Virus record (IMG/VR): IMGVR_UViG_3300013099_000069
Coordinates: 1 to 27,727 of that record
DNA length: 27,727 nucleotides
Strand: one strand, 5' to 3'
From: a virus
Shown: one piece after another, positions 1-8,825 of the stretch
How positions within the stretch are numbered: the stretch's first letter is position 1
Layout of the letters: each line of letters opens with the position of its first letter
The notes under the pieces: generated by a model
The model's input: only the letters and a program-made list of their open reading frames with translations
The model's database searches: none
Told to the model about the DNA's origin: nothing
Made by a program: the position numbers and the translations under genes

Positions 1-2
1 AA

Positions 3-395
3 CCTGTAATTATTTGGGAAGAAACTGACGATATAAAAATACATAGACAGCCAGAATTAAACATAATTCCTGATTTAACTACTAAACAAATAACCGCTGA
101 GTCATTTACAATAACGAATCCTGGATATTTTATGGCCCCTACTGAAAGTGATACAAGTATTGGGATTATTTTAGAAATGAAAGATGATTCAAATAGAGTC
201 AGTTACACAACTGATGGTGCTATTTTTATGAATATTTCATCGTATAAGCTTGATTTTGAAACTCCCGTTTGGGTAGCTCCTGATGCAAGTATATTCTTCC
301 CTGGATCTATAGATTACAAAGTAATTGACATACATATTGCAAACAGTGTCAATAACGACGTCTTTGGACCTGTAAGGAATATTACGATTGTATAA
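3..395 (+). CDS. 3' end of a protein that starts outside the window, probably structural
   Basis: The reading frame is open from the left edge, so the methionine at 132 is probably internal and the gene begins upstream of the window. About 130 C-terminal residues are visible. They are rich in beta-prone and Thr/Ser/Asp residues, with no membrane segment or catalytic motif that I recognise. The C terminus (ending VRNITIV) looks like a compact beta domain. The position just before a T4-like head and neck gene block suggests a virion structural protein, but that is inference from context only. The gene is followed by a short AT-rich gap carrying a late-promoter-like element. Confidence 0.6.
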   Translation, partial: PVIIWEETDDIKIHRQPELNIIPDLTTKQITAESFTITNPGYFMAPTESDTSIGIILEMKDDSNRVSYTTDGAIFMNISSYKLDFETPVWVAPDASIFFPGSIDYKVIDIHIANSVNNDVFGPVRNITIV

Positions 396-433
396 GAATG
401 TATGAAAAAGACATAAATTTTAAGATTCTGTTA

Positions 434-449
434 AATATATAAAATAAAA
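434..449 (+). promoter_or_regulatory. Late-promoter-like element AATATATAAAATAAAA
   Basis: The element lies about 31 nt before the start of the 947-residue gene. Near-identical copies lie before several other genes (4495, 9200, 15461). The core resembles the T4 late promoter TATAAATA recognised by gp55, and a gp55-like gene is present in the window. It could instead be an A/T-rich translation-enhancing leader. Confidence 0.45.
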
Positions 450-480
450 TATCTTCAAAAATTAAATAAAAGAATAAGCT

Positions 481-3324
481 ATGATAGCAAAAATCAATGA
501 ACTTAAAAGAAGTACAACCGTTCAAGAAGTGAAAGCACTGTGCGAAACAACAATCGCAGCAATGAGTTCTGCAATATATAACGGTGTTACACCCGAGGCT
601 CGTTTTGAGATTGAAAGAGTTGCTACGGAAAACCTATTTGAAGGTTTGTCTAAGCACCCTGAGGACAAATTAATCTCAGAATGGTTAAAAAACGAACAAC
701 GACTATATTCCGTAAAGAATATAGGAGTGCGTAAGGCAATTAATAACCTTAGAGAAACAGAGGCTAAAAATGATCCTACGCTTGCTGCTATTTTAGAAAG
801 ATTTCAGGAAAGGGTTGACCAATATCCTGAAGTTTTAATTTATGAAGAATTTATTTCTGCTCTATCTGGAGAATATAACTGGGTACCAGGTGTAACTACT
901 CAATTAGATGCTCTATCACAAAGAGTAAGCCAATACAAGAATGATATCGATATCACTAAGATTATCGAAACTATGAAGGCTACAAGAAGTAATTATTTGC
1001 TTCCTCTTATTGAAGATGTTGTTAACAATTATATCGCGAATAAAACTGAGCAAACAAAGAGCCATCTTAAAGAAACTCTTGTTAAGTTTAGTTATGATCC
1101 GTTTGTAAGAGATCTTATTAACATCGTTATGTTAGATGCTACTGATCTTCAACTAGAATATGCAAATGCTCAGTGTGATATTGAAAAGGTTTATTCCCCA
1201 CTTATGTATTTAGGTGAAAATGAAGTTATTTTTAACGTTAAAGGAACTTTTTATGTTAAGAAAGGAAACAACGTTAATAAACTTAAGAAAGACGATGTTG
1301 CAAAACTAGATGAGAAATTCACAGGTCTTTGTGAAGCTATTAATGTTCCTAACGTAGAATTTGGTAAGAATAATATCACAGTTTATGTAGGGAATGATAA
1401 AGCTGTTATTACTGAAAATGACGTAACTGTCAATACTCATGTAATGAACGAGCAAGAATTTAAAGATGCAGCTGAAGTTTCACAGTGGACTGGAAGTACT
1501 AACTTCTATATGTTAACTGAAGCTTTACGTTCTAATTATAAAGAAATTGTACATGTTGATTTTGCAAAGAGAATTTATCTTAAAGAAGATGAAGGGCATG
1601 CTGCTGATATTCTTAAATTAAGAAGCAATATTTATATCACTACATACGATCCTGTAAATAATAAGTCTACATTCTACAGAAACATTAATCCTATCCAAGC
1701 CGAAAAGGTAATGATGGAGCATATGAATTTTGATGTATCTAAAACTTTTGCTGACATACTTCCTAACAAGGAAAAAATTATAACATCGATTGAAGAATCA
1801 AAGAAAGAATTTGTAGAATATATCGCAACTTTAAATGAAAAGATTGAAATGTTTAAAACTTCCGCAACAACTGAAGTTACTGCTGAAGTTTTAGAAGCTC
1901 TTGAAGAAGAATTAAGAGATGTTAAATCTGAATATAAAGATTACGTAAATGAAATGGAAGCTTACACTAACGTGGTGGCTGAAAATATTACAGTTTCTAT
2001 TGACGTAGACGGAGAAAAATATACTGTGCCTATTCCTCAATCAACTTCCACTTCAAAGGGAGAAGTTGCTGATAATGAGCCTGGTACTATCGTAGGTGCT
2101 GAGAATATGGAACCTTCACCTGCTACTGAAATTACATTTGATGATGATCAAACTGAATTACTTGGTGATTCACCATCTATTCAAGATGATGAGGTTGATT
2201 TAGGTGTTGATAACGTAGAAGCTGAAGCTGATGCAGCCGAAGCCGAAGCAGATGCTGGTGTTGAAGATGACGAAGTTGAAGCTGGAGAAGATGCAGCAAT
2301 TGATGGTGCAGAAGCTGGTGATGATACTGATGCAGAAGGTGATGAAGACCTTGAGCTAGGTCTTGGCGATGATGAAAATGAAGATGAAGAAGACTTAGAA
2401 ACTGAAGATGATGAAAATGCTCCAGAATTTACTCCTCAAAATGCTTTATTAGATGATACAGTTGATGCAGAAGCTCCAGAGGAATTAGAACCTGCTGATT
2501 TAGAAGCTGAAGAAGAAGTTGAATTAGATCCTGAAACTGGTGGAGAAGATATAGTTCCAGACGAATTAGAACCAGTAGATGGTGAAGAATCACTTGATGA
2601 TGAAGGTTCAGGAGAAGGCGAAGCAGAAGTTGAAGACGTAGAAGTAAAGGAAAAGCCAAAAGATGCTCCTAAAGTATATCTAAGAAAAACTAAAGTTCAA
2701 GAATCTGCGGGTAAAAAAAAAGTTAAAGTAAACGAAGCTGTACAAATCGGAGACGATATAATGTACAATAAGCAAAAGGGATCTGTAATCGGCGAGATTG
2801 AAGGAGAACTGCTAATTCAAATACAAGGAAGTACTTTTAAAGTGAAACCAGGTGAAGTGAAATTACATGGCGAGAAACCAGAAGAACTTGTTAAACCCCC
2901 ATATAAATTTGACAAAGATGGCCAAAATTTAACTACTAAGACTATGTTTGAGCAATTTGTTAAGTGTGGAATATATGAAAGAAATTCAGCTATCAAACTA
3001 AACAATTGCTTTGTCAAATACTCTGATTACAATAAAGCTGAAAACACAGAATTAATAAGTATTCTTATTGAATCTAAAACAGTTTTAATGCCCAAATCAA
3101 ATATTAGACTTCTAGAAGAACCTAGAGTAACTGAAGAATTTGCTCCAGCAGCTGTTATCGACGCTCAGAGTGGGGAAGTTGTAGAGAATGTTGAAGTATG
3201 TGTTGAAGAATTAATGAGTGCAATAGGTAGTGCATCACAAGTAACGATCTTAAGAACTGATCCGTTAACTGGAGAGCAAAGTACTGATACAGTTGCTAGT
3301 TCATTAATCCGTCCTGTGGGATAA
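481..3324 (+). CDS. Large acidic protein, probable virion or prohead component (947 aa)
   Basis: I do not recognise a specific family. The first ~500 residues look alpha-helical, with coiled-coil-like stretches around 450-510. Residues ~553-723 are an extremely Glu/Asp/Ala-rich low-complexity region with short acidic near-repeats (EAEAD, DDEVE). A Lys-rich linker follows, then a folded C-terminal domain of ~220 residues. That domain includes an SH3/KOW-like stretch (VQIGDDIMYNKQKGSV and following) and a second similar beta segment ending VLMPKSNIRLLEE. Its N terminus (MIAKINEL) resembles those of three other proteins in the window. It starts a block that leads into neck and portal genes, so a scaffold or internal head protein is possible. 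That role is inference. Confidence 0.6.
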   Translation: MIAKINELKRSTTVQEVKALCETTIAAMSSAIYNGVTPEARFEIERVATENLFEGLSKHPEDKLISEWLKNEQRLYSVKNIGVRKAINNLRETEAKNDPTLAAILERFQERVDQYPEVLIYEEFISALSGEYNWVPGVTTQLDALSQRVSQYKNDIDITKIIETMKATRSNYLLPLIEDVVNNYIANKTEQTKSHLKETLVKFSYDPFVRDLINIVMLDATDLQLEYANAQCDIEKVYSPLMYLGENEVIFNVKGTFYVKKGNNVNKLKKDDVAKLDEKFTGLCEAINVPNVEFGKNNITVYVGNDKAVITENDVTVNTHVMNEQEFKDAAEVSQWTGSTNFYMLTEALRSNYKEIVHVDFAKRIYLKEDEGHAADILKLRSNIYITTYDPVNNKSTFYRNINPIQAEKVMMEHMNFDVSKTFADILPNKEKIITSIEESKKEFVEYIATLNEKIEMFKTSATTEVTAEVLEALEEELRDVKSEYKDYVNEMEAYTNVVAENITVSIDVDGEKYTVPIPQSTSTSKGEVADNEPGTIVGAENMEPSPATEITFDDDQTELLGDSPSIQDDEVDLGVDNVEAEADAAEAEADAGVEDDEVEAGEDAAIDGAEAGDDTDAEGDEDLELGLGDDENEDEEDLETEDDENAPEFTPQNALLDDTVDAEAPEELEPADLEAEEEVELDPETGGEDIVPDELEPVDGEESLDDEGSGEGEAEVEDVEVKEKPKDAPKVYLRKTKVQESAGKKKVKVNEAVQIGDDIMYNKQKGSVIGEIEGELLIQIQGSTFKVKPGEVKLHGEKPEELVKPPYKFDKDGQNLTTKTMFEQFVKCGIYERNSAIKLNNCFVKYSDYNKAENTELISILIESKTVLMPKSNIRLLEEPRVTEEFAPAAVIDAQSGEVVENVEVCVEELMSAIGSASQVTILRTDPLTGEQSTDTVASSLIRPVG

Positions 3325-3372
3325 TAACTAAAATGAAACCCTATGGGTGTGATGTAAAGTCATAAATGACTA

Positions 3373-4038
3373 ATGGCTATTATACAATTTGAGAAGTTTA
3401 ATCTAAATAATTTTTACGAAAAAACTCCCCGACCTTTAAAGTATATTCTCGTAATATCACTTATAATTGTCGGGAGTTACTTTTTATTTTCAAAAAAGGT
3501 GACGACTGGACAAGTTGAACAGCTTTCGAAAATAGAACAATCTATAGAAACTACATACAATCTTATTGATAAGTTTGATGAATTCAGAACTGCGCAGTAT
3601 ATCTACAACGCAGAAATTCTGGATTACCTTACAAATATCTATAAATTAGTAGAAGAGTTGAATGAAAATACTAATAAGAAATTAGATCTTATTCTTTCAC
3701 AAGAAGGTGCTAATACTGATCAGATTTTATCCCAGCTTGTTCTTCTAAATGAAACGTATGAAAAGCTAAGAGAAGCTTATACTCCTGATGAATTAGAAAA
3801 ACCAACAGTGTATGTAGGAGATCCCGAGATTATTCCACTTGATAAAAAAGGAAATGAAGTTCGTGTAAATGCGCAAGGTGTTGAAATTTTTACTTCTAGA
3901 AATACTAATATAAGAGACATGAATCTTATATATAAAAATTTTAAAGTACTCTCAATGAAAGCAAATCTTGATGGTACCCATGATTTAACATTTAGAGAAT
4001 TTACTCCAAAAGAAAAAATAGAAAATCAATATCAGTAG
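3373..4038 (+). CDS. Single-span membrane protein with coiled-coil domain (221 aa)
   Basis: Residues ~22-41 (starting LKYILVISLIIVGSYFLF) form one clear transmembrane helix, preceded by basic and proline residues and followed by KK. The segment from ~45 to 140 is predicted coiled coil, with heptad-like Leu/Ile spacing (KIEQSIETTYNLIDKF, LVEELNENTNKKLDLIL). The C terminus is a small beta-rich domain. The next gene begins one base after this stop and encodes another single-span protein, so the two may work as a pair. Such a pair could be spanin-like or another envelope-associated function, but no lipobox or catalytic residue supports this. I do not recognise the family. Confidence 0.65.
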   Translation: MAIIQFEKFNLNNFYEKTPRPLKYILVISLIIVGSYFLFSKKVTTGQVEQLSKIEQSIETTYNLIDKFDEFRTAQYIYNAEILDYLTNIYKLVEELNENTNKKLDLILSQEGANTDQILSQLVLLNETYEKLREAYTPDELEKPTVYVGDPEIIPLDKKGNEVRVNAQGVEIFTSRNTNIRDMNLIYKNFKVLSMKANLDGTHDLTFREFTPKEKIENQYQ

Positions 4039-4039
4039 C

Positions 4040-4318
4040 ATGAAAAAACCTATCAAAATAAATTTACCCTCGGTGATACTTTCATTAGCATTAGTTGGAA
4101 TGTTAATTTACATAAGCATAGATGCATTTGTAACCAGACCGCAATTTAAAAACCAAGTTGAATTAGTAACCTCAGATTTTGGGGATTTAAAAGTTTACTT
4201 GGAAACTAAATTACCCCAAATAGATTCAGCGTTAGTGATACATACTGGTCAAATTGCCAAACAAAATGTGCAGTTAGAAGAACTAAATGAATTAGCAAAA
4301 GTCCTTAAAGACGAATAA
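4040..4318 (+). CDS. Small single-span membrane protein (92 aa)
   Basis: Residues ~9-27 (SVILSLALVGMLIYISIDAF) form one transmembrane helix after a short basic N terminus (MKKPIK). The remaining ~60 residues are amphipathic helix with possible coiled coil. The start lies one base after the upstream stop, so translation is probably coupled. Size and layout resemble phage accessory membrane proteins, but there is no family signature. A GC-rich hairpin follows the stop. Confidence 0.6.
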   Translation: MKKPIKINLPSVILSLALVGMLIYISIDAFVTRPQFKNQVELVTSDFGDLKVYLETKLPQIDSALVIHTGQIAKQNVQLEELNELAKVLKDE

Positions 4319-4343
4319 TTTTAACATTGTCTTAAAATACTTC

Positions 4344-4375
4344 GGCGGATCAAAAACTTGTTCCGCCTTCGTTCT
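4344..4375 (+). terminator. Hairpin after the membrane-protein pair, possible terminator
   Basis: GGCGGA (4344-4349) pairs with TCCGCC (4362-4367) around a 12-nt loop. A short U-containing tail (ttcgttctt) follows. The U tract is imperfect, so termination is likely but weak. The rest of 4319-4514 is AT-rich and I see only the promoter-like element at its end. Confidence 0.5.
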
Positions 4376-4494
4376 TATAATAATTATAATTGATTAAGGT
4401 CTTTTAACCCAATATAAAAATAATTATAACAGTTAAAAGAAAAAAATTCTTTTTGTTAAAAAATAATTAAGCTCATCACGTAAAAAAGTTAAAG

Positions 4495-4510
4495 AATATA
4501 TAAAATAAAG
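4495..4510 (+). promoter_or_regulatory. Late-promoter-like element AATATATAAAATAAAG
   Basis: This copy ends only 4 nt before the ATG of the homing endonuclease. Transcription starting just downstream would give an almost leaderless mRNA. It may serve the gp55-like and neck genes further downstream as well. Confidence 0.45.
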
Positions 4511-4514
4511 TACT

Positions 4515-5114
4515 ATGAATTTTATATACATTACAACTAATTTAGTGAATGGTAAGCAATATATAGGTTCTCATAATGGAGAAGAAAACGATGAATATCT
4601 GGGAAGCGGAAAATTATTTTCCTTTAAATTAAATGAATATGGTAAAGAAAATTTCAAAAGAGAAATAATAGAAGAATGTGATCCATCTTTAAATTTGGTT
4701 TTAGAAACTAAATATATCGAAGAATACAATACATTAATCCCAAATGGATATAATATTAGCAGAACTGGCGGATTAGGATTAGTTGGCGAACCCTGGGGGA
4801 ATCACACAACTAAAACAAAAAATAGAATTTCAGAAAAACTAACGGGCAGGAAACTATCAGATAAAACAAAGAAAAAAATTAGTATAGCTAATAAAGGAAA
4901 AAAGAGATCAGAAGAAGCAAAAGAAAAATACAGTAAAGCAAAAAAAGGTAAAAAACTATCTGAAGATCATAAAAGAAAAATTAGTGAATCAGAAAAAGGA
5001 AGAATTTTTTCTGAAGATCATAAAAGAAAAATTAGTATATCAAATAAAGGAAAAAACAATCCCATGTACGGAAAAATCCCGTGGAATAAAGGGGGAAAAC
5101 TTAATAAAAAATAA
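4515..5114 (+). CDS. GIY-YIG homing endonuclease with NUMOD3 repeats
   Basis: The N-terminal ~95 residues are a GIY-YIG nuclease domain. FIYITT supplies the first motif and NGKQYIGSH the YIG motif. EYLGSG, NEYGKENFKREIIEEC and the IPNGYNI region follow, as in phage-type GIY-YIG enzymes. The C-terminal half holds tandem NUMOD3-like DNA-binding units (pattern GRKLSDKTKKKIS, KKLSEDHKRKIS, and so on) and ends with a KNNPMYGK/WNKG block. Such enzymes are free-standing homing endonucleases that spread by cutting cognate loci and being copied by recombination. The gene is inserted directly upstream of the gp55-like gene with only 4 nt between them. A second member lies at 22897-23583 on the other strand. 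Confidence 0.9.
   Translation: MNFIYITTNLVNGKQYIGSHNGEENDEYLGSGKLFSFKLNEYGKENFKREIIEECDPSLNLVLETKYIEEYNTLIPNGYNISRTGGLGLVGEPWGNHTTKTKNRISEKLTGRKLSDKTKKKISIANKGKKRSEEAKEKYSKAKKGKKLSEDHKRKISESEKGRIFSEDHKRKISISNKGKNNPMYGKIPWNKGGKLNKK
4959..5036 (+). repeat. 27-nt direct repeat inside the NUMOD3 region
   Basis: An identical 27-nt segment beginning TCTGAAGATCATAAAAG occurs at 4959-4985 and 5010-5036. The copies are 51 nt (17 codons) apart and in the same frame. Each encodes SEDHKRKIS. Perfect nucleotide identity suggests a recent in-frame duplication of one DNA-binding unit. Confidence 0.85.
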
Positions 5115-5118
5115 AACT

Positions 5119-5466
5119 ATGGCGCATCATGTGAAGAACAAAGATTTGCGAGAAGAGATTATATTATCAAAAGAGGGGGATGAATTAACGCCACTTGCAT
5201 TAGATATGCTTATATTAATGGCTGAAAAATTCGCAAATAAACTTACATATATTTATGTAGAAGACAAAGAAGACTGTATTCAGTTCGCAATTATGGATTG
5301 TTATCTGTATTGGAGAGGATATGACCCAGAAAAATCCCTTAACGCATTCGCATACTATACTCAGATCATAAAAAATGGATTTGCTAAAGGCTGGAGAAAA
5401 CTTCATGGCCATATGCCTTATTCTACAAAGATTTCCATTTCCCAGCATCAAATATATAATTTATAA
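5119..5466 (+). CDS. 55: T4 gp55-like late-transcription sigma factor (115 aa)
   Basis: In T4, gp55 is the sigma subunit that directs host RNA polymerase to late promoters. This protein shows the family's core. An N-terminal helix (LTPLALDMLILMAEKFAN, ~23-40) is followed by DKEDCIQFAIMDCYLYW, then the FDP-like YDPEKS (68-73). NAFAYYTQIIKNGFAKGW (75-92) matches the gp55/sigma region 2 pattern NPFAYFTQII. I chose the ATG at 5119 because the frame further upstream lies inside the endonuclease gene. At 115 residues it is shorter than T4 gp55 (185 aa), so the C-terminal clamp-interaction part is short or absent. A paralogue lies at 14448. The call rests on the region 2 pattern and its place among T4-type morphogenesis genes. 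Confidence 0.72.
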   Translation: MAHHVKNKDLREEIILSKEGDELTPLALDMLILMAEKFANKLTYIYVEDKEDCIQFAIMDCYLYWRGYDPEKSLNAFAYYTQIIKNGFAKGWRKLHGHMPYSTKISISQHQIYNL

Positions 5467-5476
5467 ACATTAAATT

Positions 5477-6100
5477 ATGGCTAACGAATCTTATAAAGCA
5501 TGGCATAAACCACGGCCTAATAAGTATAATGAAAATGGAAATCTTCAAAAAGGAGAAACTCACCGGGGCTATTACAACATAGTCAACAAAGATAAGTTTA
5601 TCGGAGATACAGCATTGGCAATATACAGAAGTGCTTGGGAATACAGTTTCTGTAGATATCTCGATATGTCTCCTTCAGTAAAAAGATGGTCAACTGAACC
5701 AGTTTCAATTCCTTATTACGATAGAGTTTCAAAGTTACAGGAATGCGCTAAACTTGGTTTAGATCCAAATGATCCAAGAAACTGGGAAGTTAAAAATTAT
5801 AATACAGATTTTTGGTATGAAGTAGATAACGGAAGAACTAAGCTAGAAAAGATTTTTGTAGAAATTAAGCCAAGATATAAATTAAAGAAACCTATTCCGC
5901 CTTCCCATGACGCACCGCTAAAAGAACAACGGATTTTCGTAAAAAACGCTAAAGAGTATTTGGTAAATGAAGCAAAATTTGCTGCATTGAAAGAATGGTC
6001 TGACAGAAATGGAGCTAAATTTTATGTGTTCACTGAAGAAATTCTCGAAAGAATATGTGGAAGGTTTTGGCATGAAAAGCCGCCAAGAAAGATGATCTAA
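5477..6100 (+). CDS. 4: T4 gp4-like head completion protein (PD-(D/E)XK nuclease fold)
   Basis: T4 gp4 acts at the packaged head before tail joining. Members carry a TnsA-like nuclease core. Visible here are IYRSAWEYSFCRYLD (49-63, conserved 'YRSSWE' block with E55), SVKRWSTEPVSIPYYD (67-82), NTDFWYEV with D111, and FVEIKPRYKLKKP with E129 and K131. Together these form a credible D...ExK active site. At 207 residues it is longer than T4 gp4 (150 aa), owing partly to an N-terminal extension and an insert around 85-105. It follows the gp55-like gene by 10 nt and abuts the next gene directly (stop/ATG), in a head-neck operon leading to the portal. Confidence 0.8.
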   Translation: MANESYKAWHKPRPNKYNENGNLQKGETHRGYYNIVNKDKFIGDTALAIYRSAWEYSFCRYLDMSPSVKRWSTEPVSIPYYDRVSKLQECAKLGLDPNDPRNWEVKNYNTDFWYEVDNGRTKLEKIFVEIKPRYKLKKPIPPSHDAPLKEQRIFVKNAKEYLVNEAKFAALKEWSDRNGAKFYVFTEEILERICGRFWHEKPPRKMI

Positions 6101-6793
6101 ATGGAATCTCCTCTTAAGAAATATAAAACTCTTTTAGAAATCAATAATATAAATGACTTAGCATATGATACGCTGTTTACAAAATATATTATTGAGAATT
6201 TAAAGGGTGAAGAGAAAGTACGGCAAATTGATTCAACTGATCAAGAGTCATTAATGAGAAGAGTAAATGGTGGATATCCGTTACCTGGATTTGTTTACAC
6301 TTTCATTTATCCACCCCAACCTGGAGATGAAGTTGTTATGCAACTCGGAAATTCTGAAAAACGTTACATAGATTACATCCCTATTATGTTTTGCACAAGA
6401 ACAGATGGACATCTATTCAAAGGAATCAATTTCAATGCTCTTCCTAATCAAGAAAGAGTGAAATTTCTTGAAATTTATTGGAGTGAGTACAAAAGTTTCT
6501 TTAAAGATATTGAAAAAGAGACTGAAAATGATAAACTTGCTATTAATAACAAGTACATTAACTTAGCGTCATCAAATCAGGGCCAAGGTATAGTAGACTT
6601 ATTTAGTAGAAAAGCTTCGGCAAATTTTAATTTTGCATTTAGAAGCTATAATATGCAGAAAGTTAAACAGTTAAGAATGGTAGAATATAGCGAATGGGAT
6701 TATATTCCATTCTACGATCCAAAAAATGCATTCAAGAAAATGAATCAGAAACAGATACATGATCTTTACTGGAAAATGAGAGGAAATATATAA
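6101..6793 (+). CDS. Neck/head protein, possibly gp2-like DNA end protector (230 aa)
   Basis: The sequence has the pattern of a protein family found beside gp4 in T4-like cyanophages. PGFVYTFIYPPQPGDEV (~62-78) is followed by a 'FP-V-F' like segment (YIDYIPIMFCTRTDGHLFKGINFNALP, ~88-114), then RVKFLEIYW. A C-terminal block reads VEYSEWDYIPFYDP ... KMNQKQIHDLYWKM. In that family the same order is seen: compact barrel, then GLNLHYLP, then W-rich tail. Some members are annotated as DNA end protector gp2, and I am not certain of the assignment. The start directly follows the gp4 stop and the stop overlaps a promoter-like element before the portal gene. Confidence 0.5.
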   Translation: MESPLKKYKTLLEINNINDLAYDTLFTKYIIENLKGEEKVRQIDSTDQESLMRRVNGGYPLPGFVYTFIYPPQPGDEVVMQLGNSEKRYIDYIPIMFCTRTDGHLFKGINFNALPNQERVKFLEIYWSEYKSFFKDIEKETENDKLAINNKYINLASSNQGQGIVDLFSRKASANFNFAFRSYNMQKVKQLRMVEYSEWDYIPFYDPKNAFKKMNQKQIHDLYWKMRGNI

Positions 6794-6800
6794 ATTAAAG
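6785..6800 (+). promoter_or_regulatory. Late-promoter-like element before the portal gene
   Basis: AATATATAAATTAAAG spans the upstream stop codon and ends 9 nt before the portal ATG. It shares AATATATAAA with the other copies. Confidence 0.35.
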
Positions 6801-6809
6801 AAATAAAAA

Positions 6810-8624
6810 ATGGCAGGTTTTACACTGAGAAATATAGACGGCAAACCATCAGGGTTCATTGCACAAATCCAGCGTAACATTCGTTACATGGCTGGTCTTG
6901 GAATGAAGTATGAGGATGGTATCGTCAAACAATCCAAGGCAATTGGTATCACAGAAGCTACTGAGGATACTATGTACAATATGTACGGCCAATCTCAGAT
7001 ATTTACTGGGAATGATATCGGAGGAAAAGAATTTATTGCGTATTACGACAAAGAATATCCTACACGGAGAGACTTTTTACGTAGATTTGCAATGAATGGT
7101 GAAATTGAACACGTATTAGAAGTAATTAGTGATGAAACTATCATCTTTGACGATAGTAATTATTTCGCATATCCAAATACAAAAGTTTTAAAGTCTGTTT
7201 TAAAACAAGATAAGGCTAAAGAAATTATAGATGACTTAAATGCAGCATATAAAAAGATTTATTATGCGTTTGGATTTAACGATGGACATGATGCTTGGCA
7301 TTATCTGAAGAAATTATTAGTCGATGGTTTCTTAGCATTTGAAATTATCTATGATGTAAATGATAAGGATGATGCAGAAAACGTTATTGGATTTAAAGAA
7401 CTTGATCCAGTTTCTTTAGAGCCTGAATTTAAAAAAGATGAGCTTGGAAATGAATATAAAGTATGGGTTCAGTATAGAGGAGATTCAGAAAGACAAAGAG
7501 AATTACTTGATTCTAACTTAATTTACATATCCTGGGCAAGGACTAATTTCGTTTCAAGATTATCATACGTAGAAAGATTAGTACGTTCATTTAATATGCT
7601 AAGAACTCTTGAAAATTCAAGAATTATTTGGAATGTAATTAACTCACAATATAGAATGAAGATTGTTGTACCTATTGGAACTCAATCTGAAGCAAAAGCA
7701 AGAACTAGATTAGCTGAACTTCGTGGTATGTATAAAGAAGATATTACGATTGCTGATGAATCAGGAGAAGTAACAATTAATGGTCAGCCAAACTTCTCAT
7801 TCGCCAAGACTTATATTTTACCATCTAAAGATGGGGTCGAAACTGTAATTGACTCGTTTAAACCTGAAGGTTATAACATGCAAGATACTGATTCTCTAAA
7901 GTATTTTTGGATGAGATTTATTGTTGAAACTAAAGTACCTGAAAGTAGATTTAGTAATTCAGCTGAAGCTGGAGAAGGCGGTGGTGGTGATGGTGGAAAT
8001 TGGACAGCTGGAGGAGATGGTATTGCAAGAGAAGAAATGAGATTTGGTTATTTTATTAATCGTATTAGATCCATCTTCAAAGATATTCTTCTTAAACCAA
8101 TGTGGATGCAATTCTGTTTAAAACATCCCGAGTTTGCTAATGATATGAACCTAAGAGGTGCAGTTGGTCTTTTATTTGTTGAAGAAAATCTTTTCACAAT
8201 AGCTAAACAAAGAGATATTGCAAACGCTGGAGCTAGTATTGTAACTACTTTATCTGCTATTACACATCCAAGTGTTGGGCCGGATGGCTCACCAGTAGAT
8301 GTACCATTCTTTGATCCTAAATTCTTAATTGAAAAATATATGCAAATGACTGATACAGACATTGCTCTTAATTCAAAATACAGAAAAGAAAGAGAAGAAG
8401 AAATAAGAAAAATGACCGCTGCTTACGCTAGATTAAATGCTGCAAAAGGAACAGGAGATCAAGGTGAAGGTGCAATGGGTGGTGATGAAGGTGGTGGAGG
8501 AATGGACTTCGGTGGTGGAGATGATTTTGGTGGTGGAGATGATTTTGGAGGAGGAGATAGTATGGACTTTGGTGGAGGAGAAGATACTGGAGATACCGGT
8601 GAAGGAGATTTAGGAGATATTTAA
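6810..8624 (+). CDS. 20: Portal vertex protein, T4 gp20-like
   Basis: The portal forms the dodecameric ring through which DNA is packaged and to which the neck binds. Family landmarks are the ELDPVSLEPEF segment, the long helical region SYVERLVRSFNMLRTLENSR and YRMKIVVPIG. ITIADESGEVTING is followed by FSFAKTYILPS-DG-ETVIDSF and the wing/stem part (DSLKYFWMRFIVETKVPESRF). The length (604 aa) is slightly above T4 gp20 (524 aa). The excess is a C-terminal tail of ~50 residues rich in Gly/Asp with DFGGGD repeats. A second Gly run (GEGGGGDGGNW) lies near residue 390, following the conserved ESRF block. Upstream neighbours gp4 and the gp2-like protein fit a head-neck operon. Confidence 0.92.
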   Translation: MAGFTLRNIDGKPSGFIAQIQRNIRYMAGLGMKYEDGIVKQSKAIGITEATEDTMYNMYGQSQIFTGNDIGGKEFIAYYDKEYPTRRDFLRRFAMNGEIEHVLEVISDETIIFDDSNYFAYPNTKVLKSVLKQDKAKEIIDDLNAAYKKIYYAFGFNDGHDAWHYLKKLLVDGFLAFEIIYDVNDKDDAENVIGFKELDPVSLEPEFKKDELGNEYKVWVQYRGDSERQRELLDSNLIYISWARTNFVSRLSYVERLVRSFNMLRTLENSRIIWNVINSQYRMKIVVPIGTQSEAKARTRLAELRGMYKEDITIADESGEVTINGQPNFSFAKTYILPSKDGVETVIDSFKPEGYNMQDTDSLKYFWMRFIVETKVPESRFSNSAEAGEGGGGDGGNWTAGGDGIAREEMRFGYFINRIRSIFKDILLKPMWMQFCLKHPEFANDMNLRGAVGLLFVEENLFTIAKQRDIANAGASIVTTLSAITHPSVGPDGSPVDVPFFDPKFLIEKYMQMTDTDIALNSKYRKEREEEIRKMTAAYARLNAAKGTGDQGEGAMGGDEGGGGMDFGGGDDFGGGDDFGGGDSMDFGGGEDTGDTGEGDLGDI

Positions 8625-8643
8625 TATAAAATAATCAAAAGAT

Positions 8644-8802
8644 ATGAAATTTTTAAAAGTATTACAAAGTAAGTGGTGGGATGCATTTCCTGCTGTAGCA
8701 TTTTTAGCAATTGCTGGGATGGAAGGTAAAGGATATTGGATTGGTGGAGTAGCGCTAATTTGGTGGGGCTTCGTAATGGCAGTAAGATATTTAGTAAAAT
8801 AA
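8644..8802 (+). CDS. Small hydrophobic membrane protein (52 aa)
   Basis: A 52-residue frame begins 19 nt after the portal stop. It starts MKFLKVLQSKWWDAF and has two hydrophobic stretches (FPAVAFLAIAGM and WIGGVALIWWGFVMAV) separated by EGKGY. It ends RYLVK. The composition is that of a small two-helix hairpin membrane protein. The frame has normal codon use and fills the space before the tmRNA locus, so I regard it as real. I do not recognise the family. A holin-like role is conceivable but unsupported. Confidence 0.55.
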   Translation: MKFLKVLQSKWWDAFPAVAFLAIAGMEGKGYWIGGVALIWWGFVMAVRYLVK

Positions 8803-8825
8803 CAAAATTTTAACAAAAATACAGT

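Noticed and set aside
2429-2659. A leucine-rich minus-strand open frame
   Set aside because: It is the antisense of the GAA/GAT-rich acidic region and has no independent support.
3334-3366. A ten-codon open frame between the 947-residue gene and the next
   Set aside because: It is too short, has no support from composition or motif, and lies in a normal gap.
4984-5118. N-terminal extension of the gp55-like protein from an ATG at 4984
   Set aside because: This stretch lies inside the homing endonuclease gene in another frame, and the ATG at 5119 gives a protein that begins where gp55-like homology begins.
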